A stretch of DNA of 64,000 nt, from positions 1,488,001-1,552,000 of the forward strand of contig NZ_JAFCJS010000001.1 of NCBI RefSeq assembly GCF_018130825.1. Reading direction: 5' to 3'. The notes beneath the pieces are model-generated. The model saw only the letters and a list, made by a program, of their open reading frames with translations. It was not told where the DNA came from and made no database searches. Shown here piece by piece: positions 15,454 to 23,913 of the stretch. Source of the DNA: Bradyrhizobium liaoningense (lineage in GTDB: Bacteria; Pseudomonadota; Alphaproteobacteria; Rhizobiales; Xanthobacteraceae). The translations under genes were made by a program, and so were the position numbers. Within the stretch, counting starts at the first letter, position 1. Every line of letters starts with the position of its first letter.

Positions 15454-16648
15454 ACTCGCAAACCGCCTCAAGACCGTGAAGGTGTCGGCCTCGGCGGCGA
15501 TGACGGACAAGGCGCGCGAGTTGCGGGATGCCGGCGTCAAGATCGTGGGCCTGTCGTCCGGCGAGCCCGACTTTCCGACGCCGCCGCATGCGATCGAGGC
15601 CGCACATCGGGCTGCCCTCGCAGGCGATACCAAGTACCCGGCGCAGCCGGGGACCGTTGCGCTGCGGACCGCGGTCCAGCGCAAGTTCAAGCGCGAGAAC
15701 AATCTCGACTACGCCCTCGACGAGATCCTGATCGCCAATGGCGGCAAGCAGATCATCTTCAACGCGCTGTTCGCGACCTGCAATCCCGGCGACGAGGTCG
15801 TCATTCCGGCGCCGGGCTGGATCACCTATGCGGACATCGTTCTCCTTGCGGAGGCGACGCCCATCGCGGTGCCTTGCCCGGAGAACAACCAGTTCAAGCT
15901 TCGTCCGGCGGACCTGGATGCGGCGATCACGTCCCGGACGAAGTGGCTGATCCTGAATTTTCCCAACAATCCGACGGGCGCTGCCTGTACGCGCGAGGAG
16001 ATGCGCGCGATCGCCGACGTCATGCTGAAGCACCCCGACGTCTGGATTCTCACCGACGACATCTATGAACATCTCACCTATGACGGTTTCGAGTTCTGCA
16101 CCATCGCGGAGGTCGAGCCGAAGCTGAAGGATCGCGTCGTGACCGTGAACGGCGCGTCCAAGGCCTACGCCATGACCGGGTGGCGGGTCGGCTATTGTGG
16201 CGGTCCCAAGGACCTGATTGCGGCGATGAACAATGTCCACGGTCAGGCGACCGGCGGAATCTGCACGGTGAGCCAGGCAGCGGCCGTCGCGGTGCTGGAT
16301 GGACCGCAGGACTACCTGAAGGAGCGCGCCGACATCTATCGCGATCGGCGCGATCTGGTGGTCAAGCTCCTCAATCAGATTCCGGGCATCACCTGCCACA
16401 AGCCCCAAGGGGCCTTCTACGTGTTTCCGAACATCGCCGGCTGCATCGGCAAGATCACAAAGGGCGGTCGGCGGCTGGAAACCGATGCCGACTTCATCTC
16501 GGCCCTGCTGGAAGAGCAGCATGTCGCAGCCGTACCGGGCGGCGCCTACGGCATGAGCCCGTACTTCCGGATCTCCTACGCAACCGATACCGAAGCGCTG
16601 AAGGAGGGCTGCCGGCGTATCGCGAGCTTCTGCGAAAGCCTGCGCTGA
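15446..16648 (+). CDS. Class I PLP-dependent aminotransferase (AspC/AatA type)
   Basis: A 400-residue fold-type I aminotransferase of the aspartate aminotransferase Ib branch. Visible features are S-S-G-E-P-D-F-P near 37-44, the PLP-contacting region F-P-N-N-P-T-G (172-178), Asp204 and Tyr207 (D-D-I-Y), the PLP Lys239 in G-A-S-K-A-Y-A-M-T-G-W-R, and the substrate-carboxylate Arg in S-P-Y-F-R-I-S-Y. The length is normal. The start at 15446 has GGAG at 15436 and overlaps the SDR stop. Transfer of an amino group from a substrate taken up by the adjacent transporter is plausible; the true substrate is not set by the sequence. Confidence 0.92.
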   Translation: MPELANRLKTVKVSASAAMTDKARELRDAGVKIVGLSSGEPDFPTPPHAIEAAHRAALAGDTKYPAQPGTVALRTAVQRKFKRENNLDYALDEILIANGGKQIIFNALFATCNPGDEVVIPAPGWITYADIVLLAEATPIAVPCPENNQFKLRPADLDAAITSRTKWLILNFPNNPTGAACTREEMRAIADVMLKHPDVWILTDDIYEHLTYDGFEFCTIAEVEPKLKDRVVTVNGASKAYAMTGWRVGYCGGPKDLIAAMNNVHGQATGGICTVSQAAAVAVLDGPQDYLKERADIYRDRRDLVVKLLNQIPGITCHKPQGAFYVFPNIAGCIGKITKGGRRLETDADFISALLEEQHVAAVPGGAYGMSPYFRISYATDTEALKEGCRRIASFCESLR

Positions 16649-16866
16649 CGCGTCAATATGTCAGGAGGCTTGGCCCTCGGCGGAGAACGAAAGATGCAGC
16701 CAGCGGCATTCGTCGACCAAGATCGGAGCAGGATGCCGAACCAATTGTCATAATCCTTCCTAATGCCCCTAAACGAAGATGTTCTTGGTCCTGTAGGATG
16801 TCGACGCATAAGCTTTGTGCAAAGAGGGGTGTTGCCTTGGTATCGAGCAGTCGAGGACGGCCAGCG

Positions 16867-17799
16867 ATGACCACCAGCGACGATGCGGTGGCAGTCTTAG
16901 GTGTTCAAGCTCCACCGGCAACCCGGCGGGCACTGAGGTGGCGCCTGGCTCTGCCGGTCGGGCTTCTCGCCGTCCCGATGCTGGCATTCCTGACGTACTT
17001 CTTCTTCTATCCGGCGCTCGGGCTGCTGCTCTCGAGCATCCAGACCCAGGACAGCCGCGGCATCATCGGCCGTCCGTTTACGCTGGCGCACTACGCCCGT
17101 CTGGTCAACGTCGAGCTCTACGCGCGCGTGCTCTGGACCACGCTGCGGATCAGCATCATCACCTCGGTGCTTGCGACAGTGCTCGCCTATCCGGTCGCCC
17201 TGGTGATGGTCAAAAGCCGTCCGATGGTGACGCGCATCATTACCCTGATCGTCATCGCGCCCCTGATCGTCAGCGTCGTCGTTCGCGGATACGGCTGGCA
17301 ATTGGTGCTCCAGAACGGTCCGAAAGGAATGCTGAACTGGATCCTGATGTCGCTGCACATCGTCGACGCGCCGATATCGGTCCTCTACACCGAGGCCGCC
17401 GTCGTCATCGGATCGCTGCACGTGTTCTTCCCGATGATGGTTCTGCCGCTGGCCTCGGCGCTCGGCAAGATCGATCCCAACCTCGAAGATGCAGCCCGGA
17501 TGCTGGGCGCGCCATGGTGGAAGGTGTTCCTTCGGGTGACGCTGCCACTGAGCATGCCCGGCTTCGTCGCGGGCTTTACCCTGGTCTTTTCGCTCACCGC
17601 CGGCTCCTTCGTCATTCCGGCGATCCTGGGCGGTGCCTCGGCGGTGATGCTCGGCAATCTGATCGAGCAGCAGATCTTCGTCGTCTACGACTGGCCGTTC
17701 GGCGCCGCGATCGCCGTCGTTCTCGTCGGCCTCGTCCTTGCGGTGAACGGCGTCTCGATGTGGCTTCTGGAAGGCCGGCGGCTCAGGAGGCCCGAGTGA
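16867..17799 (+). CDS. Polyamine-type ABC transporter permease (PotB-like)
   Basis: A 310-residue inner-membrane permease with about six helices. The cytoplasmic EAA loop is E-D-A-A-R-M-L-G-A near residue 205. The hydrophobic start (about 25-50) follows a soluble N-terminal tail of about 22 residues. It belongs to the spermidine/putrescine and Fe(III)-type permease family. The ATG at 16867 is preferred over upstream in-frame codons, which run into the aminotransferase gene. The stop overlaps the next start in the TGATG arrangement. Confidence 0.9.
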   Translation: MTTSDDAVAVLGVQAPPATRRALRWRLALPVGLLAVPMLAFLTYFFFYPALGLLLSSIQTQDSRGIIGRPFTLAHYARLVNVELYARVLWTTLRISIITSVLATVLAYPVALVMVKSRPMVTRIITLIVIAPLIVSVVVRGYGWQLVLQNGPKGMLNWILMSLHIVDAPISVLYTEAAVVIGSLHVFFPMMVLPLASALGKIDPNLEDAARMLGAPWWKVFLRVTLPLSMPGFVAGFTLVFSLTAGSFVIPAILGGASAVMLGNLIEQQIFVVYDWPFGAAIAVVLVGLVLAVNGVSMWLLEGRRLRRPE

Positions 17800-18602
17800 T
17801 GGACGAGCGGTTTTCCGGCTTCGGCGCCTTCATCCTCTACAGCATCACGGCCGGCATGATGCTGTTCATCCTGGCGCCGCTGCTCCTCGTCATGGCGGTG
17901 TCGGTTTCCGATTCCTATTTCGTGACGTTCCCGCCGCAGGGCTTCACGTTGAAATGGTACGCCAAAGTTCTGCAGGACCGCGACTTCCTCGAGGCGATGC
18001 GGCTGAGCATCCTGCTCGCGCTCGGCACCACGGCGGGCTCGCTCCTGCTCGGCGTGCCTGCGGCCTTCGCGCTGGTGCGCGGCCATTTCTTCGGTCTGGC
18101 GGCGATCAAGGGATTCCTGCTGTCGCCGCTGATTTTTCCGGCGCTGGTCACGGGCCTGGCGCTGCTTCAGGTGCTGACCAAGCTCGGTTCGCAGGATGCG
18201 CGGCTCAACCTCCTGATCGGGCACGTGGTCGTGACGTCGCCTTATGTCATCCGAACCGTCGTCACCAGCCTTCAGCTCGTGGATGAGAACCTGGAGGATG
18301 CCGCGCGCACCCTCGGCGCAAACCGGCTGACGACCTTCTGGCGCGTGACGCTGCCGCAGATCGCCTCGGGCGTCGCCGCCGGCGGCCTGTTCGCCTTCAT
18401 GGTGTCCTTCGACAATTACCCGGTCACGATGTGGCTGGCGAACTCGGAGTACTCGCCCGTGCCGCTCGTCCTGATGCGGCAACTGGTCAACGTCTTTGAC
18501 CCTTCCGTGCCGGCGATGTCGACGATCATCATCCTGATGGCGATGGTCGGCGTGCTGCTGCTGGAGAAACTGGTCGGCCTTCGCCGCGCGCTGGCTGCCT
18601 GA
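17799..18602 (+). CDS. Polyamine-type ABC transporter permease (PotC-like)
   Basis: A 267-residue permease with about six helices and the EAA loop E-D-A-A-R-T-L-G-A. It pairs with the PotB-like subunit to make the membrane channel. The ATG overlaps the preceding stop by one base, so the two subunits are translationally coupled. Confidence 0.9.
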   Translation: MDERFSGFGAFILYSITAGMMLFILAPLLLVMAVSVSDSYFVTFPPQGFTLKWYAKVLQDRDFLEAMRLSILLALGTTAGSLLLGVPAAFALVRGHFFGLAAIKGFLLSPLIFPALVTGLALLQVLTKLGSQDARLNLLIGHVVVTSPYVIRTVVTSLQLVDENLEDAARTLGANRLTTFWRVTLPQIASGVAAGGLFAFMVSFDNYPVTMWLANSEYSPVPLVLMRQLVNVFDPSVPAMSTIIILMAMVGVLLLEKLVGLRRALAA

Positions 18603-18631
18603 TGTGCATTGGTTAGATGGAGATTGGACCC

Positions 18632-19696
18632 ATGAAGCTGACACGTAGGACTCTCATTAAGGCCGGTGCATCCGCGGTTGCTTTCCCGACGATCATCAGC
18701 CGGTCGTGGGCGCAGGACGCCAAGCAACTGCACGTCGGCGTCTACAACTCCGCGCTGGGCAAGCTGATCCAGAAGGAGGTCATTCCGAAGTTCGAGGCCG
18801 AGTTCAAGTGCCGCGTCTTCACGATCGAAGGCGCGACGCTTTCCAACATCGCCGCTCTGCGCGCCACGCGAGATACGCCGCGCTTCAGCATGATGATGAT
18901 GGACGATGTCGGCATCCCCCAGGCCAAGCAGGAAGGGCTGATCGACAAGCTCGATGCCGGGAAAATTCCCAACCTCGAGAAGGTCTATAAGCGCTATCTG
19001 TTCGAGGATGGCTACGGCGTCGGCTTCTCGATCTCGAGCGCGGCCATGTTCATCAATCCGCAGGTGACGAAGCCGCTCGAGAGCTATGAGCAGATCTTCG
19101 ACGCGAAATATCGCAAGCAGATCCTGCTGAACACGCCCAAGAACACCCAGAGCGTGTTGATGCTCATCGTGGCGACGGCGCTCACGACAGGCAAGCCGCT
19201 GCAGGAAGCGCAGTACCTGGTCGACAGCGGCTGGGACAAGCTCGCGGCTCTCAAGCCCAACGTCCTGACGATCTACGATAGCGAGGCGCAGGTGCTCCAG
19301 GTGGCCCAGGGCCAGGCAACGATCGGCGGCATCGAATATTCGAAGGCGATCTATCCGCATACGGCCAAGGGCATGCCGATCGACATGACCTTCCCCAAGG
19401 AGGGCGCCTTCACCGGCATCAACAGCATGACGCTGGTCAAGAATGCACCCGAGCCGGAGCTCGCCTGTGCCCTGATCAACCGCATTCTGGAGCCTTCGGT
19501 CGCCAAGATGCTGTCCGAGCAGACACTCAGCGCGCCCTCGGTCGGCGGCATCGACTTCAAGCCGGAGACGGCCAAGTTCCTGGCCTATCCCGACACCAAG
19601 GCAACCGATCTCGGACTGTTCACGCCGGACTGGAAGTTCATCGTTCCGCGCCGCGGTCCGTGGCTGGAGCGCTATAATCAGGTGTTCACGAGCTAG
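18632..19696 (+). CDS. ABC transporter substrate-binding protein (PotD/AfuA-like)
   Basis: A 354-residue periplasmic binding protein. The N-terminus MKLTRRTLIKAGASAVAF is a twin-arginine-type signal peptide, so it is probably exported folded; cleavage is likely near A-Q-D (about residue 27). The mature protein follows the bacterial solute-binding protein family that includes PotD and iron or thiamine binders. The ATG at 18632 is preceded by GGAG at 18619-18622. It lies within the transporter operon and defines substrate choice, but the ligand (a polyamine, amino acid or small polar compound) cannot be read from sequence. Confidence 0.88.
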   Translation: MKLTRRTLIKAGASAVAFPTIISRSWAQDAKQLHVGVYNSALGKLIQKEVIPKFEAEFKCRVFTIEGATLSNIAALRATRDTPRFSMMMMDDVGIPQAKQEGLIDKLDAGKIPNLEKVYKRYLFEDGYGVGFSISSAAMFINPQVTKPLESYEQIFDAKYRKQILLNTPKNTQSVLMLIVATALTTGKPLQEAQYLVDSGWDKLAALKPNVLTIYDSEAQVLQVAQGQATIGGIEYSKAIYPHTAKGMPIDMTFPKEGAFTGINSMTLVKNAPEPELACALINRILEPSVAKMLSEQTLSAPSVGGIDFKPETAKFLAYPDTKATDLGLFTPDWKFIVPRRGPWLERYNQVFTS

Positions 19697-19707
19697 GACA
19701 GGCTGTC

Positions 19708-20802
19708 ATGAGGTCTTCCGAAGTCAGGCTTGACCGCCTCAGCAAGGAATATAACCGCACCGTTGCGGTCGACGACGTCTCGCTCACGATCGAGCCCGGC
19801 CATATGGTGGCGCTGCTCGGTCCGAGCGGATGCGGCAAGACGACCTGCCTGCGCATGATCGCGGGGCTGATCCGCCCGACATCCGGCGACGTCTTCGTGA
19901 ACGACAAGAGGATGACCGATGTTCCCGTGCATCGGCGCAATGTCGGGATGCTGTTCCAGAACTACGCGCTGTTTCCTCATCTGACCGTCGAGGAGAACAT
20001 CGCCTTCGGCCTCGAGATGCGCGGCATATCCAAGGCCGATGCCGCAAGGAAGGTGGGCGAGGCGCTCAGCCTCGTGCAGCTCTCCAGCTTCGGCAAGCGC
20101 TATCCGGCGCAGCTCTCCGGCGGCCAGCAGCAGCGCGTCGCATTGGGGCGGGCCCTCGTGATCGAGCCGGCCATGCTGCTGCTCGACGAGCCGCTCGGGG
20201 CGCTCGACAAGGGGCTTCGCGAGAGCATGCAGGTCGAGCTGCGCGCGCTTCAGCGCAGGCTCGGCCTGACCACCGTCATGGTGACCCACGACCAGGACGA
20301 GGCCCTGACGATGGCCGACAAGATCGTGGTCATGCGCGACGGCAAGCTCGAGCAGGTCGGTTCGGCGACGGAAATCTACCAGCGTCCGGCCTCGAAATTC
20401 GTCGCGCAGTTCATCGGCGCGTCAAATCTGTTTCAGGGGCCCGTCGAGCAGCGCAACGGAAGCGGAGCGGTCATTCGTGTCTCGCCCGAATTGAGCCTTC
20501 AGGTCGATCAGATCCCGTCGTCGGCCAGCGACGTGATGGTTTCGATCAGGCCCGAGGCGATCGTGGTCGAGCGCGCTGGCCAAAGCCCGGCGTCGCAACG
20601 CGCCAACAGCGTGACGGCGCGCGTCGACCAGGCCATCTATCGCGGGTTCGTCAGTCACTACTATCTCAAGACGCCGAGTGGCGGCCAGATCATCGTGTTC
20701 GAGCAGAACCAGTCGCAGCAGGCCGGGCTCCGATACGCGGTGGGCGAGGAAGTCGTGGCGCGGTGGGAGTCGCCGAGCAATCACGTCATTGCGCGTCACT
20801 GA
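19708..20802 (+). CDS. ABC transporter ATP-binding protein (PotA-like)
   Basis: A 364-residue ATPase with Walker A G-P-S-G-C-G-K-T-T (38-46), the signature L-S-G-G-Q (136-140), the Walker B L-L-L-D-E-P (157-162), the switch His, and a C-terminal TOBE-type regulatory domain (about 270-360), as in PotA and other CUT1/polyamine importers. It powers the PotBC-like channel. It starts 11 bases after the binding-protein stop. The Pot-like operon probably ends here, as a repeat-rich intergenic region follows. Confidence 0.93.
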   Translation: MRSSEVRLDRLSKEYNRTVAVDDVSLTIEPGHMVALLGPSGCGKTTCLRMIAGLIRPTSGDVFVNDKRMTDVPVHRRNVGMLFQNYALFPHLTVEENIAFGLEMRGISKADAARKVGEALSLVQLSSFGKRYPAQLSGGQQQRVALGRALVIEPAMLLLDEPLGALDKGLRESMQVELRALQRRLGLTTVMVTHDQDEALTMADKIVVMRDGKLEQVGSATEIYQRPASKFVAQFIGASNLFQGPVEQRNGSGAVIRVSPELSLQVDQIPSSASDVMVSIRPEAIVVERAGQSPASQRANSVTARVDQAIYRGFVSHYYLKTPSGGQIIVFEQNQSQQAGLRYAVGEEVVARWESPSNHVIARH

Positions 20803-20902
20803 AGCCGGAGGCGAGTGCAGCGTCTTGCGGGCAATCGACATCCCTTATACCCGCAGACGAACATCGTCTTGGATCGGCTTGCGCTGCTTGGCTAGATCTA
20901 AA

Positions 20903-20997
20903 GCATGATCCGGAAAAGTGCGAAGCGGTTTTCCGAAAAGATCATGCGTAACAACAACCTGGAGCGCGATGGCGATTCATCCAAATCTCATCGCGCT
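20903..20997. repeat. Composite palindromic repeat between operons
   Basis: Two inverted repeats lie in tandem. The first runs from GCATGATC (20903-20910) to GATCATGC (20940-20947) with matching inner arms (CGGAAAA, TTTTCCG). The second is AGCGCGATG (20963-20971) with CATCGCGCT (20989-20997). Repeats of this kind are, as I recall, abundant between genes in Bradyrhizobium and relatives. It sits after the potA-like stop and may act as a transcript end. Confidence 0.7.
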
Positions 20998-21040
20998 TTA
21001 GGGGTGGCAGCGCCACGGGCGTTCGACCAGCGAGGCCCTT

Positions 21041-21736
21041 TTGTCGATTAATCAGCCCAACGCTCCTTTTGTCGGCACGATCGAGAAAAGCCCGAAGATC
21101 AGCCTGATCGGCACGCTTGCGATGCTGGTCGAGGCACCGGGTGATTTCGACCTGGTGCAGCAGGGCCGCATCTGGGCCCTTGCGGATGCGGTTTCCACCT
21201 GGCCCAACGTCCAGGAGGCTGTCATTGGCGTCACCAATGTGATGCTCGTATTCGAGCAGCCGCCGGCGGATATCGGCATGCTCAGCGCTTCGATCGTCGA
21301 GCTGTGGCATCGTGTGCCCGGCCGCAAGGCCGACGGCAAGCTCATCGAGATTCCCGTGGTCTATGGCGGCGAGCTCGGCTTCGATTTGCCGGCAGTCGCA
21401 AGCCGCGCCGGACTGCCGGAGCGCGACGTCATCAGGATTCACAGCGAAGGCGAATACACCGTCTGTGCGATCGCGAGCTCGCCGGGGTTCGGCTACCTCC
21501 ACGGCCTCGATCCACGCATCACCATGCCGCGCAAATCCGTGCCGTCGCTCAACATGCGCGCAGGCTCGGTGACCATCGGCGGAATGCAGACAGGTGTTGC
21601 GGTGCTGACAAGTCCGAATGGATGGAATGCCATCGGCTGGGCCTCGATCGCCATGTTCGATCCGCGGTCCGAACGGCCCTCGCTCATGCTGCCGGGCGAC
21701 CGTGTCAAATTCAGGATCGATCGGATCGAGCTGTGA
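21041..21736 (+). CDS. pxpB: AHS1/KipI domain protein: 5-oxoprolinase subunit B-like
   Basis: A 231-residue AHS1 (KipI) domain protein. The region S-P-G-F-G-Y-L-H-G-L-D-P-R (about 148-160), followed by a TMPRK segment and G-S-V-T-I-G-G-x-Q-T-G, is the family signature and binds the substrate or phosphate with subunit C. The only fitting start is TTG 21041; a stop lies at 20999 and no ATG or GTG lies between, and GCGAGG precedes it. It overlaps the next gene by four bases. With PxpC and PxpA it would form ATP-dependent 5-oxoprolinase, opening pyroglutamate to glutamate. A lactam or related amide is possible too. Confidence 0.88.
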   Translation: MSINQPNAPFVGTIEKSPKISLIGTLAMLVEAPGDFDLVQQGRIWALADAVSTWPNVQEAVIGVTNVMLVFEQPPADIGMLSASIVELWHRVPGRKADGKLIEIPVVYGGELGFDLPAVASRAGLPERDVIRIHSEGEYTVCAIASSPGFGYLHGLDPRITMPRKSVPSLNMRAGSVTIGGMQTGVAVLTSPNGWNAIGWASIAMFDPRSERPSLMLPGDRVKFRIDRIEL

Positions 21737-22710
21737 TCGAGATCCTGACCAGCCCCGCCTTCAACACGATCCAGGACCTGGGCCGCCACGGCGCGCGCCG
21801 TTTCGGCGTGAGCACCTCGGGCGCCATGGATCCCGTCGCGCTCGCCGCCGGCAATGCGCTGCTCGGCAACGACGACAATGCGGCCGGCATCGAGATCCAG
21901 ACCTTTCCGTTCCGCCTGCGCTTCTCGGCCGAGACCGCATTTGCGCTCACCGGCGCCGATCACGACGCGACGCTGGCCGGATCAACCGTTCGGCCGTGGT
22001 GGTGCACGCGGGCGAAGGCGGGCGATGTTCTCGCGATCACCGCGCCGCGGCGTGGTGCGCGGGTCTACACGACGTTCGGCGGCGGTATCGATGTTCCGCG
22101 CGTGCTGGGTTCGCGCAGCACGCATGTACGCGGCGGCTTCGGCGGGCTCGAGGGCCGTACCTTGCAGGCGGGCGACGTCGTGCCGATCGGGAGTTCGTCG
22201 CACAGCGGCGAGGGCCGCTTCGACTTCGGCGTCGTGCCGCCGGATGTCGCGATCGAAGGCGCCGCTCCAGCGGATGATCGCGTGCTGCGGATACGCGTCA
22301 TGCGGGCAGGCGAGTACGACCTGTTTTCCGAGGCGATGCAGGCGACGTTCTGGTCGACGCGATGGAAGATCAGCGCTCAGAGCGATCGAGGCGGCTACCG
22401 CCTCGCCGGCGGCAAGCTGACATTGGACGCGCCGGTCGAGATGCGCTCACACGGTGTGGTGGCCGGCGTCGTGCAGGTGCCGCCGGCCGGCGAGCCGATC
22501 ATCCAGATGAGCGATGCTAATACGGCCGGTGGCTATCCGAAGATGGCGGCCGTGATCCAGGCCGACCTCTGGCGCCTCGGCCAGGCGGCACCGGGATCGG
22601 TCATCGCCTTCAGTGAGGTGAGCTATCAGGACGCGGTCGCGGCCATGGCTCCCGTCAACGACTATCTCGCGAAGCTGCGCGCGACCGCAGATCTCTATCG
22701 AGCGCTTTGA
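21733..22710 (+). CDS. pxpC: AHS2/KipA domain protein: 5-oxoprolinase subunit C-like
   Basis: A 325-residue AHS2 domain protein (biotin-dependent carboxyltransferase family). Visible features are T-I-Q-D-L-G-R (14-20), F-G-V-x-x-S-G-A-M-D, G-A-x-V-Y-x-x-x-G-G-G-I-D-V-P and the end A-G-E-P-I-I-Q-M-S-D-A-x-T-x-G-G-Y. The GTG start at 21733 overlaps the preceding stop (GTGA). It pairs with the subunit B-like protein. A paralogue of exactly the same length is encoded on the opposite strand at 23904-24881. Confidence 0.9.
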   Translation: MIEILTSPAFNTIQDLGRHGARRFGVSTSGAMDPVALAAGNALLGNDDNAAGIEIQTFPFRLRFSAETAFALTGADHDATLAGSTVRPWWCTRAKAGDVLAITAPRRGARVYTTFGGGIDVPRVLGSRSTHVRGGFGGLEGRTLQAGDVVPIGSSSHSGEGRFDFGVVPPDVAIEGAAPADDRVLRIRVMRAGEYDLFSEAMQATFWSTRWKISAQSDRGGYRLAGGKLTLDAPVEMRSHGVVAGVVQVPPAGEPIIQMSDANTAGGYPKMAAVIQADLWRLGQAAPGSVIAFSEVSYQDAVAAMAPVNDYLAKLRATADLYRAL

Positions 22711-22745
22711 GTGGACGTCAACAATAACAAGAGCAGGGTACGAAC

Positions 22746-23513
22746 ATGAAAATCGGCATCAATTCGGACATGGGCGAAGGTTTTGGCAACTATCGCATCT
22801 GCGACGACGAGGCGCTGATGGGTATCATCTCGTCGGCCAACGTCGCGTGCGGTTTCCACGCCGGCGATCCCATCATCATGGATCGCATGGTTCGCCTGGC
22901 AAAGCAGAAGGGGGTCGAGGTCGGCGCCCATCCGGGCCTGCCCGACCTGCTCGGATTCGGCCGCCGCGTGATCCAGATGGACGCCGCCGAGCTCGAGAAG
23001 CATATGGTCTATCAGATCGGCGCCTTGCAGGCGATCGCGGCCAATGCGGACTATCGCGTGACCCATGTCAGCTTCCACGCCGCGATGGGGAACATGGTCA
23101 ATGCCGCCCCTGACATGGCCGATGTCGTTGCCCGTGCGATTGCGACCATCAACCGCGATTTCATCGTGTTCTCGCAGCCTGACGCCGAGATCGTGCGCGC
23201 CGCGCGCAAGGTGGGCCTGCGCATCCTCACTCTGTTCCTGGCTGACCGCGCCTATGACGAGCACGGCCATCTGGTGTCCCGCAAGCTTCCCAACTCCGTC
23301 ATCACCTCGACCGAAGCGGTGGCCGAGCGGGTCAAGCGTTTTCTGGACAGCGGCACCGTGCAGACCATCGAGGGCAAGTCGATCAAGGTCGACGCGCGCT
23401 CGATCCTGATCCACAGCGACACGCCCGGATCGGTCAACCTTGCCGCGACCGTGCGCCGCGTGATCGAGCAGGGCGGCGGCGAAGTCACGCCCGCGACCGT
23501 CTTGCTCAACTGA
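22746..23513 (+). CDS. pxpA: LamB/YcsF protein: 5-oxoprolinase subunit A-like
   Basis: A 255-residue LamB/YcsF family protein, the catalytic partner of the AHS1/AHS2 pair. It starts MKIGINSDMGEGFGNYRICD. The metal and substrate residues of the family are visible: N-S-D-M-G-E-G, A-N-V-A-C-G-F-H-A-G-D and G-A-H-P-G-L-P-D. The start has AAGAGCAGG upstream. The stop (23511-23513) overlaps the 3' end of the converging biotin-carrier-like gene by eight bases. In a lactam pathway it would open the ring after activation by the AHS subunits. Confidence 0.9.
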   Translation: MKIGINSDMGEGFGNYRICDDEALMGIISSANVACGFHAGDPIIMDRMVRLAKQKGVEVGAHPGLPDLLGFGRRVIQMDAAELEKHMVYQIGALQAIAANADYRVTHVSFHAAMGNMVNAAPDMADVVARAIATINRDFIVFSQPDAEIVRAARKVGLRILTLFLADRAYDEHGHLVSRKLPNSVITSTEAVAERVKRFLDSGTVQTIEGKSIKVDARSILIHSDTPGSVNLAATVRRVIEQGGGEVTPATVLLN

Positions 23514-23913
23514 GCGTGCGGATGCGCACGACCGGTGTGCCGTAGCCGATCGTAGCGCCAGGCTCCGCGATCACGGCATCGACGGTGCCGGCGGCCGGCG
23601 CCACGATGGGCGCATACAAGAGCCCGATCTTGACGAGGCCGACGATCGCCCCGGCCTCGATGCACTGGCCCTGTGCGACGAGCGGCTTATCCCGCCAGGG
23701 ATGAGCCGCGAGGAAATGCCCCGCGACGTCTGCTTTGGCGACGACGGAATGATCATCGGCGGGGACGGCGAGCGTCGGTGACACGGCCATTCGCGGTCCC
23801 GTGTCGACGACGAGCTTCAAGGACTGGCCGGGCTCCTCGATCTCGATCGTGTCGACCCCGGACCTTTCGAGGATCTGCGCCAGACGCGCGATATCGGTCA
23901 GCTCTATCGGCAT
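23506..23913 (-). CDS. Biotin-carrier-like protein lacking the biotin lysine
   Basis: A 135-residue protein with an N-terminal helical linker (DIARLAQILERSGVDTIEIE) and a C-terminal biotinyl/lipoyl-type barrel (about 62-134). It aligns without gaps to the genuine carrier at 26892-27404, but the E-A-M-K biotinylation motif is replaced by K-I-G-L (95-98), so Leu98 stands where Lys would carry biotin. It therefore cannot be biotinylated there and may be structural or regulatory. It is the last gene of the operon and overlaps the AHS2 gene by ten bases at its start. Confidence 0.82.
   Translation of the reverse strand: MPIELTDIARLAQILERSGVDTIEIEEPGQSLKLVVDTGPRMAVSPTLAVPADDHSVVAKADVAGHFLAAHPWRDKPLVAQGQCIEAGAIVGLVKIGLLYAPIVAPAAGTVDAVIAEPGATIGYGTPVVRIRTLS

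Noticed and set aside
15179..16522. Long minus-strand frame opposite the aminotransferase
   Set aside because: The plus-strand aminotransferase has all catalytic residues; the antisense frame has no recognisable domains.
16180..16866. Upstream extension of the PotB-like frame into the aminotransferase gene
   Set aside because: The extension overlaps the aminotransferase in another frame and is not permease-like. ATG 16867 gives the proper start.
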